Positions 1 through 6,843 of a DNA stretch of 12,515 bases are shown here, piece after piece. Below the pieces are notes generated by a model, which had not been told where the DNA came from, searched no databases, and was given only the letters and a program-made list of their open reading frames with translations. Positions within the stretch are counted from its first letter, which is position 1, and each line of letters opens with the position of its first letter. Source of the stretch: Vicinamibacteria bacterium (GTDB lineage: Bacteria > Acidobacteriota > Vicinamibacteria > Fen-336 > JAGNNV01); NCBI GenBank assembly GCA_016650185.1, contig JAENWE010000018.1, forward strand, positions 1 through 12,515, read 5' to 3'. Position numbers and translations under genes: made by a program.

Positions 1-291
1 ACCTGGAGCAGCACCTCGGGCGTGGTCATGCCGGCCTTTCTCCCTACCGCCGCCAGTCTCGCCGAGCGGGTGGGGGCAGATCCCTTCGCGGTGGCTCTCT
101 CGATAAACGTGGGCTCATCTCTGGTCGATGTGTCCCCGCTCTCGACCATTGGGGCTCTGTGTGTCGCCACCATGACCGACCCCGAAGCTGCGCGCGACCT
201 GTTTCGCAAGATGATGATCTGGGGCGTGTCGATGACCGTGGTCGGCGCGGCTTTGTGTCAGCTGTTCGCCGGATCCCTCGCTCGCCTGTAG
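1..291 (+). CDS. SLC13/MatC-like carboxylate transporter, C-terminal fragment
   Basis: Only the last 96 codons are present; the start lies upstream of the window and the reading frame is open from base 1. The visible part has a small-residue stretch (STSGVVMPAFLPTA), a segment reading INVGSSLVDVSPLSTIGALC, and a last hydrophobic helix (MMIWGVSMTVVGAALCQLFA) ending close to the stop. The S/T/G-rich NVGSSLVDVSPLSTIG segment followed by a final helix matches what I know of the C-terminal half of SLC13 (DASS) and MatC-type sodium- or proton-coupled di-/tricarboxylate carriers of the inner membrane. The substrate cannot be read from this fragment. An acyl-CoA ligase lies 122 nt downstream, so uptake and activation of an organic acid is possible but unproven. 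Another ion-transporter-superfamily permease is the main alternative. Confidence 0.65.
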   Translation, partial: TWSSTSGVVMPAFLPTAASLAERVGADPFAVALSINVGSSLVDVSPLSTIGALCVATMTDPEAARDLFRKMMIWGVSMTVVGAALCQLFAGSLARL

Positions 292-344
292 CGCCTGGCT
301 GGGCGAGAGTCTGCGGCGAGCACGCGAGGGTCCCCGCAGTTGCG

Positions 345-350
345 TATTAT
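345..350 (+). promoter_or_regulatory. weak -10-like box upstream of the acyl-CoA ligase
   Basis: TATTAT matches the sigma-70 -10 consensus at five of six bases and lies about 64 nt before the ligase ATG, in the 122-nt gap after the transporter gene. I see no good -35 element at 16-18 nt spacing, so the ligase may instead be read from the transporter promoter. Confidence 0.2.
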
Positions 351-413
351 CGGCCTATCCTCCGGTTCGCTCCGGACCTTTCCGCGTTCATGACGCAGTG
401 GAGACCAAGAGCC

Positions 414-2036
414 ATGCAAGGACTCATGCAGGACGTGCCGCTCAATCTTCCGACGCTCGTTCGTCATGCGGAGAGACTGCACCCGCGGAAGACGGTGACC
501 ACGAAGACCGCGGATGGAGTGAAGACCGCCACCTTCGTCGAGGTGATCGATCGGAGCCGGCGCCTCGCGACCGCGTTGCGCGAACTGGGGGTCAACGACG
601 ACGAGCGGGTGGCCACACTGTGCTGGAACCATCAGGAGCATCTGGAGGCCTACATCGCCGTTCCCTGCATGGGCGCCGTCCTCCACACTCTCAATCTCCG
701 ACTGTTCCCGGATGACATCGCCTACATCGTGCAACACGCGGACGACAAAGTCGTCATCGTGGACCGGAGCCTCTGGCCCCTGTGGGAGAAGGTGGCGCCC
801 AAGGTGACCAGCGTCCGCCAGGTGATCGTCGTGGGCGACGTGCCCGGACCGAAGATCCCGGGAACGCATGACTATGAGGAGTTGATCGCCCGAGTCGAGC
901 CGATGGACTACGCGCTCGATCTTCCCGAGCGGCAGGCAGCCGCCATGTGTTACACCTCCGGAACGACTGGACATCCAAAGGGTGTTGTCTATTCGCACCG
1001 CTCGAACGTCCTCCATAGTCTGGCCCTTTCCCTGGTCGACTGCTTCGCCCTGGCTGAGACGGATGTGGCAATTCTGATCGTGCCCATGTTTCACGCGAAT
1101 GCCTGGGGCCTCCCCTACGCCTGCCTCATGACGGGTGCGGACATCGTCTACCCCGGCCGATTCATGGTTCCGGATGTGCTGGCCGGGCTGATCGCGGAAA
1201 GACGCGTCACCTGCGCCGGCGGCGTGCCCACCATCCTGCAGGCGATGCTGGCTTCGCTCATGAAGGTGAAGGCTCAATTGGGCGCGCTCGACCGGCTGTT
1301 GTGCGGCGGCTCGGCTCTTCCCGAGGCGCTCCAGCAGGCCTATCGAAAGGAGCTGGGCATCCACGTTCTTCACGCCTGGGGGATGACCGAGACCTCTCCC
1401 CTGGGCACACTGTGCCGCCCGACGTCGGCTCTCCGGAACGCGGGCGACGAAGACGTGTCCCGCCTGCGCGCGTCCCAAGGCCGTCCCCTTTTCGGCATCG
1501 AGATCCGGATCGTCGGCGACAGCGGTCTGGAGCTGCCCTGGGATGGCAGGAGCGTCGGCGAGCTTCAGGCCCGCGGCAACTGGGTGGCGTCTTCGTACTA
1601 CAACGACGACTCCTCGCCGGAGAAATTCAAGGACGGCTGGTTGTGCACGGGCGATGTGGCCACAATCGATGCCCACGGCTACATGCGCATCGCCGATCGC
1701 ACCAAGGACCTGGTGAAGTCGGGTGGCGAGTGGATCTCCAGCATCGCCATAGAGGGTCTTATCATGGCTCATCCCGACGTCGCGGAGGCCGCGGTGATCG
1801 CGGTGGCCCATCCCAAATGGGACGAGAGGCCGCTGGCTTGCGTGGTGGCGAAACCGGAGGCGAAGGGCCGCTTGACCAAGGGTCAGATCATCGAGCATCT
1901 GCGTCCCCACATCGCGAAGTGGTGGCTGCCGGACGACGTGGTGTTCGTGGATCAGATACCCAAGACGTCCGTGGGGAAGTTCGACAAGAAGGTCCTGCGA
2001 GGCCAGTTCAAGGACCACGTCCTGCCGACCGAATAG
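414..2036 (+). CDS. AMP-forming acyl-CoA ligase (AlkK/DmdB-like)
   Basis: This 540-residue enzyme should activate a carboxylic acid with ATP to an acyl-adenylate and then form the CoA thioester in the cytoplasm. All core ANL-superfamily motifs are visible: the phosphate-binding loop YTSGTTGHPKG (residues 180-190), the A5 motif GMTETSPLG (323-331), CTGD (411-414), the hinge region IADRTKDLVKSGGEW (426-440), and the C-terminal PKTSVGKFDKK (516-526) with catalytic Lys522. Length and N-terminus (MQDVPLNLPTLVRHAE) resemble the medium/long-chain and methylthiopropionyl-CoA ligases of the AlkK/DmdB group; the exact acid is not predictable. I chose ATG 414 because GGAG at 400-403 lies 10 nt upstream. 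ATG 390 has no Shine-Dalgarno, and the AAGGA before ATG 426 is only 3 nt away. A long upstream open extension back to 159 overlaps the transporter gene and is not protein-like. Confidence 0.9.
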   Translation: MQGLMQDVPLNLPTLVRHAERLHPRKTVTTKTADGVKTATFVEVIDRSRRLATALRELGVNDDERVATLCWNHQEHLEAYIAVPCMGAVLHTLNLRLFPDDIAYIVQHADDKVVIVDRSLWPLWEKVAPKVTSVRQVIVVGDVPGPKIPGTHDYEELIARVEPMDYALDLPERQAAAMCYTSGTTGHPKGVVYSHRSNVLHSLALSLVDCFALAETDVAILIVPMFHANAWGLPYACLMTGADIVYPGRFMVPDVLAGLIAERRVTCAGGVPTILQAMLASLMKVKAQLGALDRLLCGGSALPEALQQAYRKELGIHVLHAWGMTETSPLGTLCRPTSALRNAGDEDVSRLRASQGRPLFGIEIRIVGDSGLELPWDGRSVGELQARGNWVASSYYNDDSSPEKFKDGWLCTGDVATIDAHGYMRIADRTKDLVKSGGEWISSIAIEGLIMAHPDVAEAAVIAVAHPKWDERPLACVVAKPEAKGRLTKGQIIEHLRPHIAKWWLPDDVVFVDQIPKTSVGKFDKKVLRGQFKDHVLPTE

Positions 2037-2131
2037 CTCCGGGTCGCCTATTCGTCCAACGGCTCGGTCGACTTTCGGCCCTGACGCTTCCCATCGACCG
2101 GACACAGCCAGAACCGCTCATTCTCACCACG

Positions 2132-2151
2132 GGCGGGCCAATCGGCCCGCC
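2132..2151. terminator. GC-rich hairpin between convergent genes
   Basis: A perfect 8-bp stem (GGCGGGCC at 2132-2139 with GGCCCGCC at 2144-2151) closes a 4-nt loop between the ligase (+) and the small cysteine-rich gene (-), whose stop is 2-5 nt away. The tract after the stem is poor in T on both strands, so it is not a textbook intrinsic terminator. Its position between convergent genes suggests it ends transcription or protects 3' ends in both directions. A second, looser inverted repeat (CGGTCGA 2065-2071 with TCGACCG 2094-2100) lies just upstream. The rest of 2037-2153 shows nothing else. Confidence 0.5.
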
Positions 2152-2153
2152 TG

Positions 2154-2357
2154 TTACTTGCGTCGGAGGAGGCCGCGGAGCCACCCCGCGACGCCGCCGG
2201 CCCGCTCTATGACCGGGCCGCCGTGCGTCGGCTCTGAGACCTCACCGCACCGGCAGCGGTCCTCCTTCGGTACCGAGGCGAGCACCTGCTCGACGTGCGC
2301 GCCGCAACCCGAGAACGTTGGCTTGCCGCACCGATGACACGTCACGCGCCTGCACAT
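2154..2357 (-). CDS. small cysteine-rich protein, probable zinc/metal-binding
   Basis: This 67-residue protein starts MCRRVTCHRCGKPTFSGCG and continues with HVEQVL and RCRCGE. Cysteines lie at 2, 7, 10, 18, 35 and 37. The CxxC pairs plus His21 suggest a small zinc-ribbon-like fold. I recognise the pattern MCRxVTCxxCGKPTxxGCGxHVEQxL as a widespread conserved hypothetical family in bacteria, with no function known to me. The C-terminal third (ERAGGVAGWLRGLLRRK) is a short basic amphipathic stretch. The start at 2357 is chosen because the family begins Met-Cys-Arg; no clear Shine-Dalgarno is visible, so the message could be leaderless. It runs against all its neighbours and shares the gap at 2358-2476 with the VOR promoter, so the two are divergently transcribed. 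Confidence 0.75.
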   Translation of the reverse strand: MCRRVTCHRCGKPTFSGCGAHVEQVLASVPKEDRCRCGEVSEPTHGGPVIERAGGVAGWLRGLLRRK

Positions 2358-2435
2358 GGCAGCGAACGTACCACGTCAGACCGTTGAGATGAGTCAAATG
2401 GACTACGCCAATGTGGTATCGGATTCCCGCCCGCT

Positions 2436-2444
2436 TGGTAAAAT
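2436..2444 (+). promoter_or_regulatory. extended -10 promoter for the oxoacid oxidoreductase operon
   Basis: TGGTAAAAT fits the extended -10 form TGnTATAAT, with one mismatch in the hexamer at 2439-2444. It would start transcription near 2451, giving a short leader of about 26 nt before ATG 2477 that contains the Shine-Dalgarno. No convincing -35 box is present, which is tolerable for extended -10 promoters. Confidence 0.45.
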
Positions 2445-2462
2445 CGAGTCTGGACCCGCAGT

Positions 2463-2470
2463 GGAGGGAA
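2463..2470 (+). promoter_or_regulatory. Shine-Dalgarno fixing the start of the ferredoxin/alpha fusion
   Basis: GGAGGGAA lies 6 nt before ATG 2477. It settles the start against an in-frame ATG at 2411, which lies upstream of the proposed promoter -10 box and lacks a ribosome binding site. Confidence 0.7.
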
Positions 2471-2476
2471 GCGCCC

Positions 2477-3892
2477 ATGAGCACCGTTCGCGAACGTCTC
2501 AAGCCTCACCTGCTCCCTCAGTTCTGCAAGGGGTGCGGAAGGTGTATTGAGTCCTGTACCCGGCATTGCATTTCCGCGGGCACAGAGATTAACGCCGCCA
2601 CCGGGCTTATCCCGGTCAACCTCGATCTCGAGCAGTGCAACGGCTGCGGCCTGTGCATCTCGGCGTGCCCCGAGCCTTATGGCCTTCGCGCGGAACCGGG
2701 GAAGGACTTCGTCCTCGAAGATCCCAAAGCCCTTTTCGGCGCGCGACGCGCGGCTTCCGAAGTCGCACCGTCCATCCCCGATGAGCTACTGCCCTTGCCC
2801 GCAGTCGAGCCGCTTGTGGTCAAGGGTAACTACGCTTCGGCGATCGGCGCCTTGATCGCGGGATGCCGCCACTTCTACGGCTATCCGATCACCCCGTCCA
2901 CCGAAGGGGCCGAACTGATGGCCAAGCTCCTTCCGAAGCTGCGCGGCGTGTTCATGCAAGCGGTCTCCGAGACGGCCACGGTGAACATGATGTACGGGTG
3001 CGGCGGCGCGGGGATGAAGGCGATGACCTTCACGTCGTCCCCCGGATTCAGCCTCATGCTCGAAGGCATCTCGTACATGATTGGAGCGGAACTGCCCGGG
3101 GTGTTCGTCAACGTCATGCGCGGCGGGCCGGGGCTCGGAAACATCGCTCCCGAGCAGGCTGACATCAAGCTCGCCTGTCGCGGACTGGGTCATGGCAATA
3201 CCCAGGCGGTGGTGCTGGCGCCGTCTACGCCGCAGGAAATGCTCGATCTCACCATTCTCGCCTTCGACCTCTCGTTCCGCTACCGGAATCCGGTGGTGAT
3301 CCTGAGCGACGGGTATCTTGGGCAAATGACCGGCACGGTCCGGCTGCCCGGTACCGCGGTGAAACCGGGGCTGCCGAGTTGGGCGGTATCGGGCGACCGC
3401 GCGCATCGGGGAAACCTGATCTGCTCGTTCCTTTTAAGCGAGGCGGACCTCGAGGCTCACAACATTCATCTGAACTCAAAATATGCGGCGATGAAGGCCG
3501 CCGAGCAACGCGCGGATCTCTTCGAAACCGACGATGCCGAGGTTCTGCTCGTGGCCTGCAACACACCCGGCCGGATGGCCAAGGGCGCGGTGCGAGAGTT
3601 GCGTGCGCGGGGGATCAAGGCGGGACTCTTTCGTCCCATTTCGTTGTGGCCGTTCCCCATCGACGCGCTACGGCCGCTGCTTCTTAGGGCCCACCGCATC
3701 GTGGTGGTGGAGGCCTCGAACGGCCAACTGGAGGACGAGATGCGACTCGCGATCAGCCACGACTCCGTACCGCGGCCGCCCGCGATCGCCTCCGTGCGTC
3801 GTTTCGGCGGAGTTCTTCCGCAGCAAAAGGAGATCGTGGACCGCGTCCTTGAGGGCGTCGGCGCTGCCCTCGTCGAGGGGGTGAGGGTATGA
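2477..3892 (+). CDS. vorB: 2-oxoacid:ferredoxin oxidoreductase, ferredoxin-alpha subunit fusion (VorD-VorB type)
   Basis: A 471-residue subunit of a cytoplasmic enzyme that oxidatively decarboxylates a 2-oxoacid with CoA and reduces ferredoxin. Residues 10-70 form a two-cluster ferredoxin: C17, C20, C23, C27 and C54, C57, C60, C64. Cluster 1 is followed by Thr-Arg-His-Cys instead of the usual Cys-Pro; cluster 2 keeps Pro65. Residues 117-471 are the alpha (pyrimidine-binding) part, with GYPITPST (135-142), SETATVNMMYG (164-174), TFTSSPGFSLMLEGISYM (184-201) and MRGGPGLGNIAPEQAD (214-229). These motifs are closest to VorB (3-methyl-2-oxobutanoate) and KorA (2-oxoglutarate) in my memory; sequence alone does not settle the substrate. 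The stop overlaps the next start by 4 nt (ATGA), implying translational coupling with the beta-gamma subunit. In many organisms the ferredoxin is a separate subunit, so the fusion is notable. Confidence 0.88.
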   Translation: MSTVRERLKPHLLPQFCKGCGRCIESCTRHCISAGTEINAATGLIPVNLDLEQCNGCGLCISACPEPYGLRAEPGKDFVLEDPKALFGARRAASEVAPSIPDELLPLPAVEPLVVKGNYASAIGALIAGCRHFYGYPITPSTEGAELMAKLLPKLRGVFMQAVSETATVNMMYGCGGAGMKAMTFTSSPGFSLMLEGISYMIGAELPGVFVNVMRGGPGLGNIAPEQADIKLACRGLGHGNTQAVVLAPSTPQEMLDLTILAFDLSFRYRNPVVILSDGYLGQMTGTVRLPGTAVKPGLPSWAVSGDRAHRGNLICSFLLSEADLEAHNIHLNSKYAAMKAAEQRADLFETDDAEVLLVACNTPGRMAKGAVRELRARGIKAGLFRPISLWPFPIDALRPLLLRAHRIVVVEASNGQLEDEMRLAISHDSVPRPPAIASVRRFGGVLPQQKEIVDRVLEGVGAALVEGVRV

Positions 3893-5328
3893 GCGTGTTC
3901 TACGACCGTTTCGAGCGACACGACCACGGCACTGGGCTGAAGGGGCGCTCGACGCACTACTGCGCGGGTTGCGGTCACGGGCTCGCCCACAAGTACCTCG
4001 CGGAGGCGATTGAGGAACTCGGGGTCCAGGATCGTACCGTGGCAGTGTCTCCGGTGGGCTGCAGCGTCTTTCTCTACTATTACTTCGATGTCGGCAACAC
4101 CCAGGCGGCGCACGGCCGCGCTCCCGCCGTCGCCATCGGCCACAAGACCGCAAACCCCGATTCGATCGTCATCAGCTACCAAGGAGACGGCGACCTGGCC
4201 TCCATCGGCCTGGCCGAGATCGTGAGCACGGCCCAGATGGGCATCCCGATCACGGTGGTATTCATCAACAACGCGATCTACGGAATGACCGGCGGACAGT
4301 TGGCGCCCACCACTCTCATGGGCCAGCGCACGAGCACCACCCCGGAAGGCCGGACCGCGTTCTTCGGCCCCCCCATCAGGATGGCCGAGCTGATCGCCGG
4401 TCTGGATGGACCGGTCTATGTCGAGCGGGTGGCCCTCTATGACGCCAAGCAGCGCGTCCGGGCGAAGAAGGCCATTACGAAGGCGTTGCGCCTTCAGGTG
4501 GAGAACCGAGGCTTCGCCTTCGTTGAAGTTCTCGCCGAGTGCCCGACCCACCTGGGAATGAACCCGTCCGAGGCCGAGAAATGGGTCAAGGAAGCGATGA
4601 CCGCGGTCTTCCCGCTTGGGGTGAAGAAGGACGTCGAGCCCCCGACCGATCAGGTCAGGCCGGTCGGGCCGGAATTCGATCCTGTGCGCCTCGTCGAAGT
4701 GTTCGAGGGTTCCACCGAGAAGGCGCCGCGTTTCTGCGCGGCCTTCCCGACGTTATGGGGAACCGAGGACATCGCGCTGAAGTTCGCGGGCGCGGGGGGC
4801 GACGGCGCGCAGACCGCCGCGCTGCTGGTCGCCCGGGCCGGAATCAACGAGGGCTTCGACGCCACCCACATTCCGAGCTACGGTCCCGAATCGCGCGGCG
4901 GAACCTCTTACGCCGATGTCCACATCGCGCGCACCGAAGTCCTGTCGCCCGCCTCGCCGTCGCCCCACCTCCTCGTGGCGTTCAATGCGCCGAGCCTCGC
5001 CCGGTTCGGTCCGACCGTGGAGGGCGGCGGGACGATCGTCTATGACAGCTCGGTGATCGCCGACGTACCCAGCCTGCCCGCTGGGGTGACCGCCATCGGT
5101 GTTCCGATGACTCAGATCGCCTCCGCGCTCGGGCGCCTGCTTGTGAAGAATGTGGTGGCGCTCGGGGCGCTCCAGGCCGCCACCTCGATCTTCCCGGAGG
5201 AGTCGTTCCTCACCGCGATCCGGCAGGCGCTCAAGTCCAGGTGCGCCATGATTCCCCTGAACGAAGAGGCCTTTGCTCGCGGAAGGCAGGCTGTCCGAAG
5301 CCACGAAGGTTCGGTCCAGGCGAACTGA
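3889..5328 (+). CDS. vorA: 2-oxoacid:ferredoxin oxidoreductase, beta-gamma subunit fusion (VorA-VorC type)
   Basis: A 479-residue partner of the preceding subunit. Residues 1-245 are the TPP-binding beta subunit: YCAGCGHG (24-31) and PVGCS (55-59), the TPP/Mg motif GDGD (99-102) with NN at 127-128, and NAIYGMTGGQ (128-137). C25, C28, C58 and C218 (ECPT) are the expected ligands of the proximal [4Fe-4S] cluster. Residues 297-465 are a gamma domain starting FAGAGGDG (299-306) and containing YGPESRGGTSYADV (331-344). The usual gamma motif is GxGGQG; here Asp replaces Gln. The beta and gamma parts are joined by a linker near residues 246-296. With the upstream gene this makes a complete alpha, beta, gamma, delta enzyme from two polypeptides. 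Branched-chain oxoacid (VOR) or 2-oxoglutarate (KOR) are the likely substrates; the fused form leaves this open. Confidence 0.88.
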   Translation: MSVFYDRFERHDHGTGLKGRSTHYCAGCGHGLAHKYLAEAIEELGVQDRTVAVSPVGCSVFLYYYFDVGNTQAAHGRAPAVAIGHKTANPDSIVISYQGDGDLASIGLAEIVSTAQMGIPITVVFINNAIYGMTGGQLAPTTLMGQRTSTTPEGRTAFFGPPIRMAELIAGLDGPVYVERVALYDAKQRVRAKKAITKALRLQVENRGFAFVEVLAECPTHLGMNPSEAEKWVKEAMTAVFPLGVKKDVEPPTDQVRPVGPEFDPVRLVEVFEGSTEKAPRFCAAFPTLWGTEDIALKFAGAGGDGAQTAALLVARAGINEGFDATHIPSYGPESRGGTSYADVHIARTEVLSPASPSPHLLVAFNAPSLARFGPTVEGGGTIVYDSSVIADVPSLPAGVTAIGVPMTQIASALGRLLVKNVVALGALQAATSIFPEESFLTAIRQALKSRCAMIPLNEEAFARGRQAVRSHEGSVQAN

Positions 5329-5342
5329 ACCCGAGGGGCAGC

Positions 5343-6002
5343 ATGACGCGCATGAGCGACATCGCCAGCCTGCGCAAGAGCTACGAACAGACTGAACTCG
5401 ACGAGAGCGAGGCCCAGTCCGAACCGATGCAGCAGTTCGGCCGGTGGTTCCAACAGGCCCTTGAGGCCAAACTGCCCGAGCCGAACGCGATGACGCTCGC
5501 CACCGTGGGCGAAGACGGACGCCCCTCGACTCGCGTCGTGCTGATCAAGGGCTTCGACGCGCGCGGCATCGTCTGGTACACAAATTACGAAAGCCGAAAA
5601 GGGCGCGAACTGGCTGGTCATCCTCACGCGGCGCTTCAGTTCCACTGGGTCGAACTCGAGCGCGTGGTCCGCATCGAGGGTAAGGTGGAGAAGGTCGACG
5701 CCGAAGAGTCGGACGCCTATTTCCGCACGCGTCCGCTCGATTCGCGCATCGGCGCCTGGGCGTCGCCGCAGAGCCAGGTGATCGCGTCGCGCGCGGTGCT
5801 GGCGGCCAATGCGGCGAGGTATGGGGCGCAGTTCCTCACCACGCTCCTTGGTCAGGGCCCGCCGCGCCCGCCGCATTGGGGCGGCTACCGCATGACGCCC
5901 GATTGCTGGGAGTTCTGGCAGGGCCGCAAGTCGCGACTACACGACCGTCTGCGCTACCGCCTGGACGGCGGGCTGTGGCGGCGCGAACGCCTCGCCCCCT
6001 GA
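5343..6002 (+). CDS. pdxH: pyridoxamine 5'-phosphate oxidase
   Basis: A 219-residue FMN enzyme that oxidises pyridoxine/pyridoxamine 5'-phosphate to pyridoxal 5'-phosphate in the cytoplasm. Family signatures run the full length: RVVLIKGFD (64-72), WYTNYESRKGREL (78-90), YFRTRPLDSRIGAWASPQS (126-144), and the C-terminal PPHWGGYRMTPDCWEFWQG (176-194) with RLHDR (198-202) and the terminal RLAP. The family motif LxRQVRxEG reads LERVVRIEG here, with Val for Gln. Length is normal for PdxH. ATG 5343 is preferred, with GAGGGG 4 nt upstream; ATG 5352 (spacing 13) is an alternative that would lose three residues. It follows the VOR genes by 14 nt and is probably cotranscribed with them, although the pathways have no direct link. 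Confidence 0.96.
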   Translation: MTRMSDIASLRKSYEQTELDESEAQSEPMQQFGRWFQQALEAKLPEPNAMTLATVGEDGRPSTRVVLIKGFDARGIVWYTNYESRKGRELAGHPHAALQFHWVELERVVRIEGKVEKVDAEESDAYFRTRPLDSRIGAWASPQSQVIASRAVLAANAARYGAQFLTTLLGQGPPRPPHWGGYRMTPDCWEFWQGRKSRLHDRLRYRLDGGLWRRERLAP

Positions 6003-6025
6003 GCCGTGAGGGTTCATTTGGCTCA
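6000..6025 (+). terminator. weak hairpin at the pdxH stop
   Basis: TGAGCC (6000-6005, including the stop codon) pairs with GGCTCA (6020-6025) across a 14-nt loop and is followed by a short TTGTT. It is a weak candidate for ending the VOR-pdxH transcript before the cytochrome operon. The 97-nt gap also holds TTGACG at 6029-6034, a good -35 hexamer without a matching -10. Confidence 0.25.
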
Positions 6026-6088
6026 TTGTTGACGGGAACGCGTCGTGAAAACCTAGCTGTGCATTAGTCGTCCTCACTTCGCCACGCT

Positions 6089-6093
6089 GGAGG
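6089..6093 (+). promoter_or_regulatory. Shine-Dalgarno supporting a TTG start
   Basis: GGAGG lies 6 nt before TTG 6100, the ideal spacing. No ATG or GTG in frame serves the N-terminal membrane anchor equally well, so this site decides the start of the eight-haem cytochrome. Confidence 0.7.
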
Positions 6094-6099
6094 CCCCCT

Positions 6100-6843
6100 T
6101 TGAAGACCGGCAGGATTCCGCAGCAGGTTGTTGTCTTGAGCGTCATCGCCGTCGTGGTGGTCGCTGGCTTCTTCGGGATGCGGGCCCTGTTCGTTCCCGA
6201 ATCGTTCGGGAAGTATGGCCACTATCGCGCCGACTCCGTCGATGCGATCCGCAAATTGCCGATCCAGTACGGGGGCGCCAAAGCATGCGCTGAATGTCAC
6301 GACGAGGTGGCCGCGACCAAATCACAGGGATTCCATCGCGGCGTCTCCTGCGAGGTCTGCCACGGCCCGGCCGCCGCCCATATCGAGGATCCGGGCACGA
6401 TCAAGCCCACCGCGCCACGACAGCGGGAGTTGTGCCCCCTGTGCCACAACTACTCTCCGTCGCGGCCCACGGGCTTCCCTCAGATTCTCACCGCGCAACA
6501 CAACCCGGGAAAGCCCTGTATGAGCTGCCACAAGCCTCATGACCCGGTGCCGCCCAATGCGCCCAAGGAATGCAGCGCGTGCCATCGCGGCATCTGGAGC
6601 CAGAAGCTGGTTTCGCCCCACGCCTCCTTGGAGTGTTCGACCTGCCACGAGGTACCCAAGGAACACTCCGTCGATCCTCGTGGTTTCGTGGTGAGCAAAC
6701 CGACGGGAAACCAAGCCTGTGAACGGTGTCACAGCAACGCCGCTCTGGCCGCATCAGCCATCCCCCAGGTAACTTCTGAACACACGGCTCGCTATCTATG
6801 TTGGGACTGTCACTATCCGCATTTCCCGGAGGGAAAGAAATGA
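6100..6843 (+). CDS. membrane-anchored eight-haem cytochrome c
   Basis: A 247-residue protein with one N-terminal transmembrane helix (about 9-31, uncleaved anchor or signal) and a periplasmic domain with eight CxxCH motifs starting at Cys 63, 84, 112, 140, 158, 179, 207 and 234. Extra histidines near most motifs (for example H79, H94, H147, H174, H189, H241) can serve as distal ligands, so low-spin bis-His haems are likely. No CxxCK site is present, so it is an electron carrier rather than a nitrite reductase of the NrfA type. The spacings 21-28-28 and 21-28-27 show that the domain is a duplicated tetrahaem unit. The stop overlaps the ferredoxin start by 4 nt (ATGA), tying it to a ferredoxin/NrfD complex. 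Its place resembles NrfB, QrcA or the cytochrome subunit of Geobacter Cbc complexes; homology to any one of these is not shown. Confidence 0.9.
   Translation: MKTGRIPQQVVVLSVIAVVVVAGFFGMRALFVPESFGKYGHYRADSVDAIRKLPIQYGGAKACAECHDEVAATKSQGFHRGVSCEVCHGPAAAHIEDPGTIKPTAPRQRELCPLCHNYSPSRPTGFPQILTAQHNPGKPCMSCHKPHDPVPPNAPKECSACHRGIWSQKLVSPHASLECSTCHEVPKEHSVDPRGFVVSKPTGNQACERCHSNAALAASAIPQVTSEHTARYLCWDCHYPHFPEGKK
6280..6822 (+). repeat. internal tetrahaem duplication in the eight-haem cytochrome
   Basis: Residues 61-147 (6280-6540) and 156-241 (6565-6822) align with a 95-residue offset, falling to 94 after one deletion near the fourth haem. Shared positions include all four CxxCH motifs, the distal-type histidines H79/H174 and H94/H189, DP at 97-98/192-193, PQ at 127-128/222-223, and a closing CxxCHxPH. 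The repeat is visible at protein level and is diverged at DNA level, so it is an old duplication. Confidence 0.75.

Noticed and set aside
159..413. N-terminal extension of the ligase back to 159.
   Set aside because: It overlaps the transporter gene, is Arg-rich and unlike the family; ATG 414 has the better ribosome binding site and gives the usual length.
258..2105. A 615-codon open frame on the - strand across the acyl-CoA ligase.
   Set aside because: It is antisense to a gene with every expected motif. Its product is His/Arg/Asp-rich with no recognisable domain, as GC-rich third positions produce on the opposite strand.
3466..4551. A 361-codon - strand frame across the VOR genes.
   Set aside because: Mirror of two clearly coding genes; no motif or ribosome binding site seen.
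6029..6034. TTGACG as the -35 of a promoter for the cytochrome operon.
   Set aside because: No acceptable -10 box at 15-19 nt spacing (only CTAGCT/TAGCTG there), so it was not annotated as a promoter.
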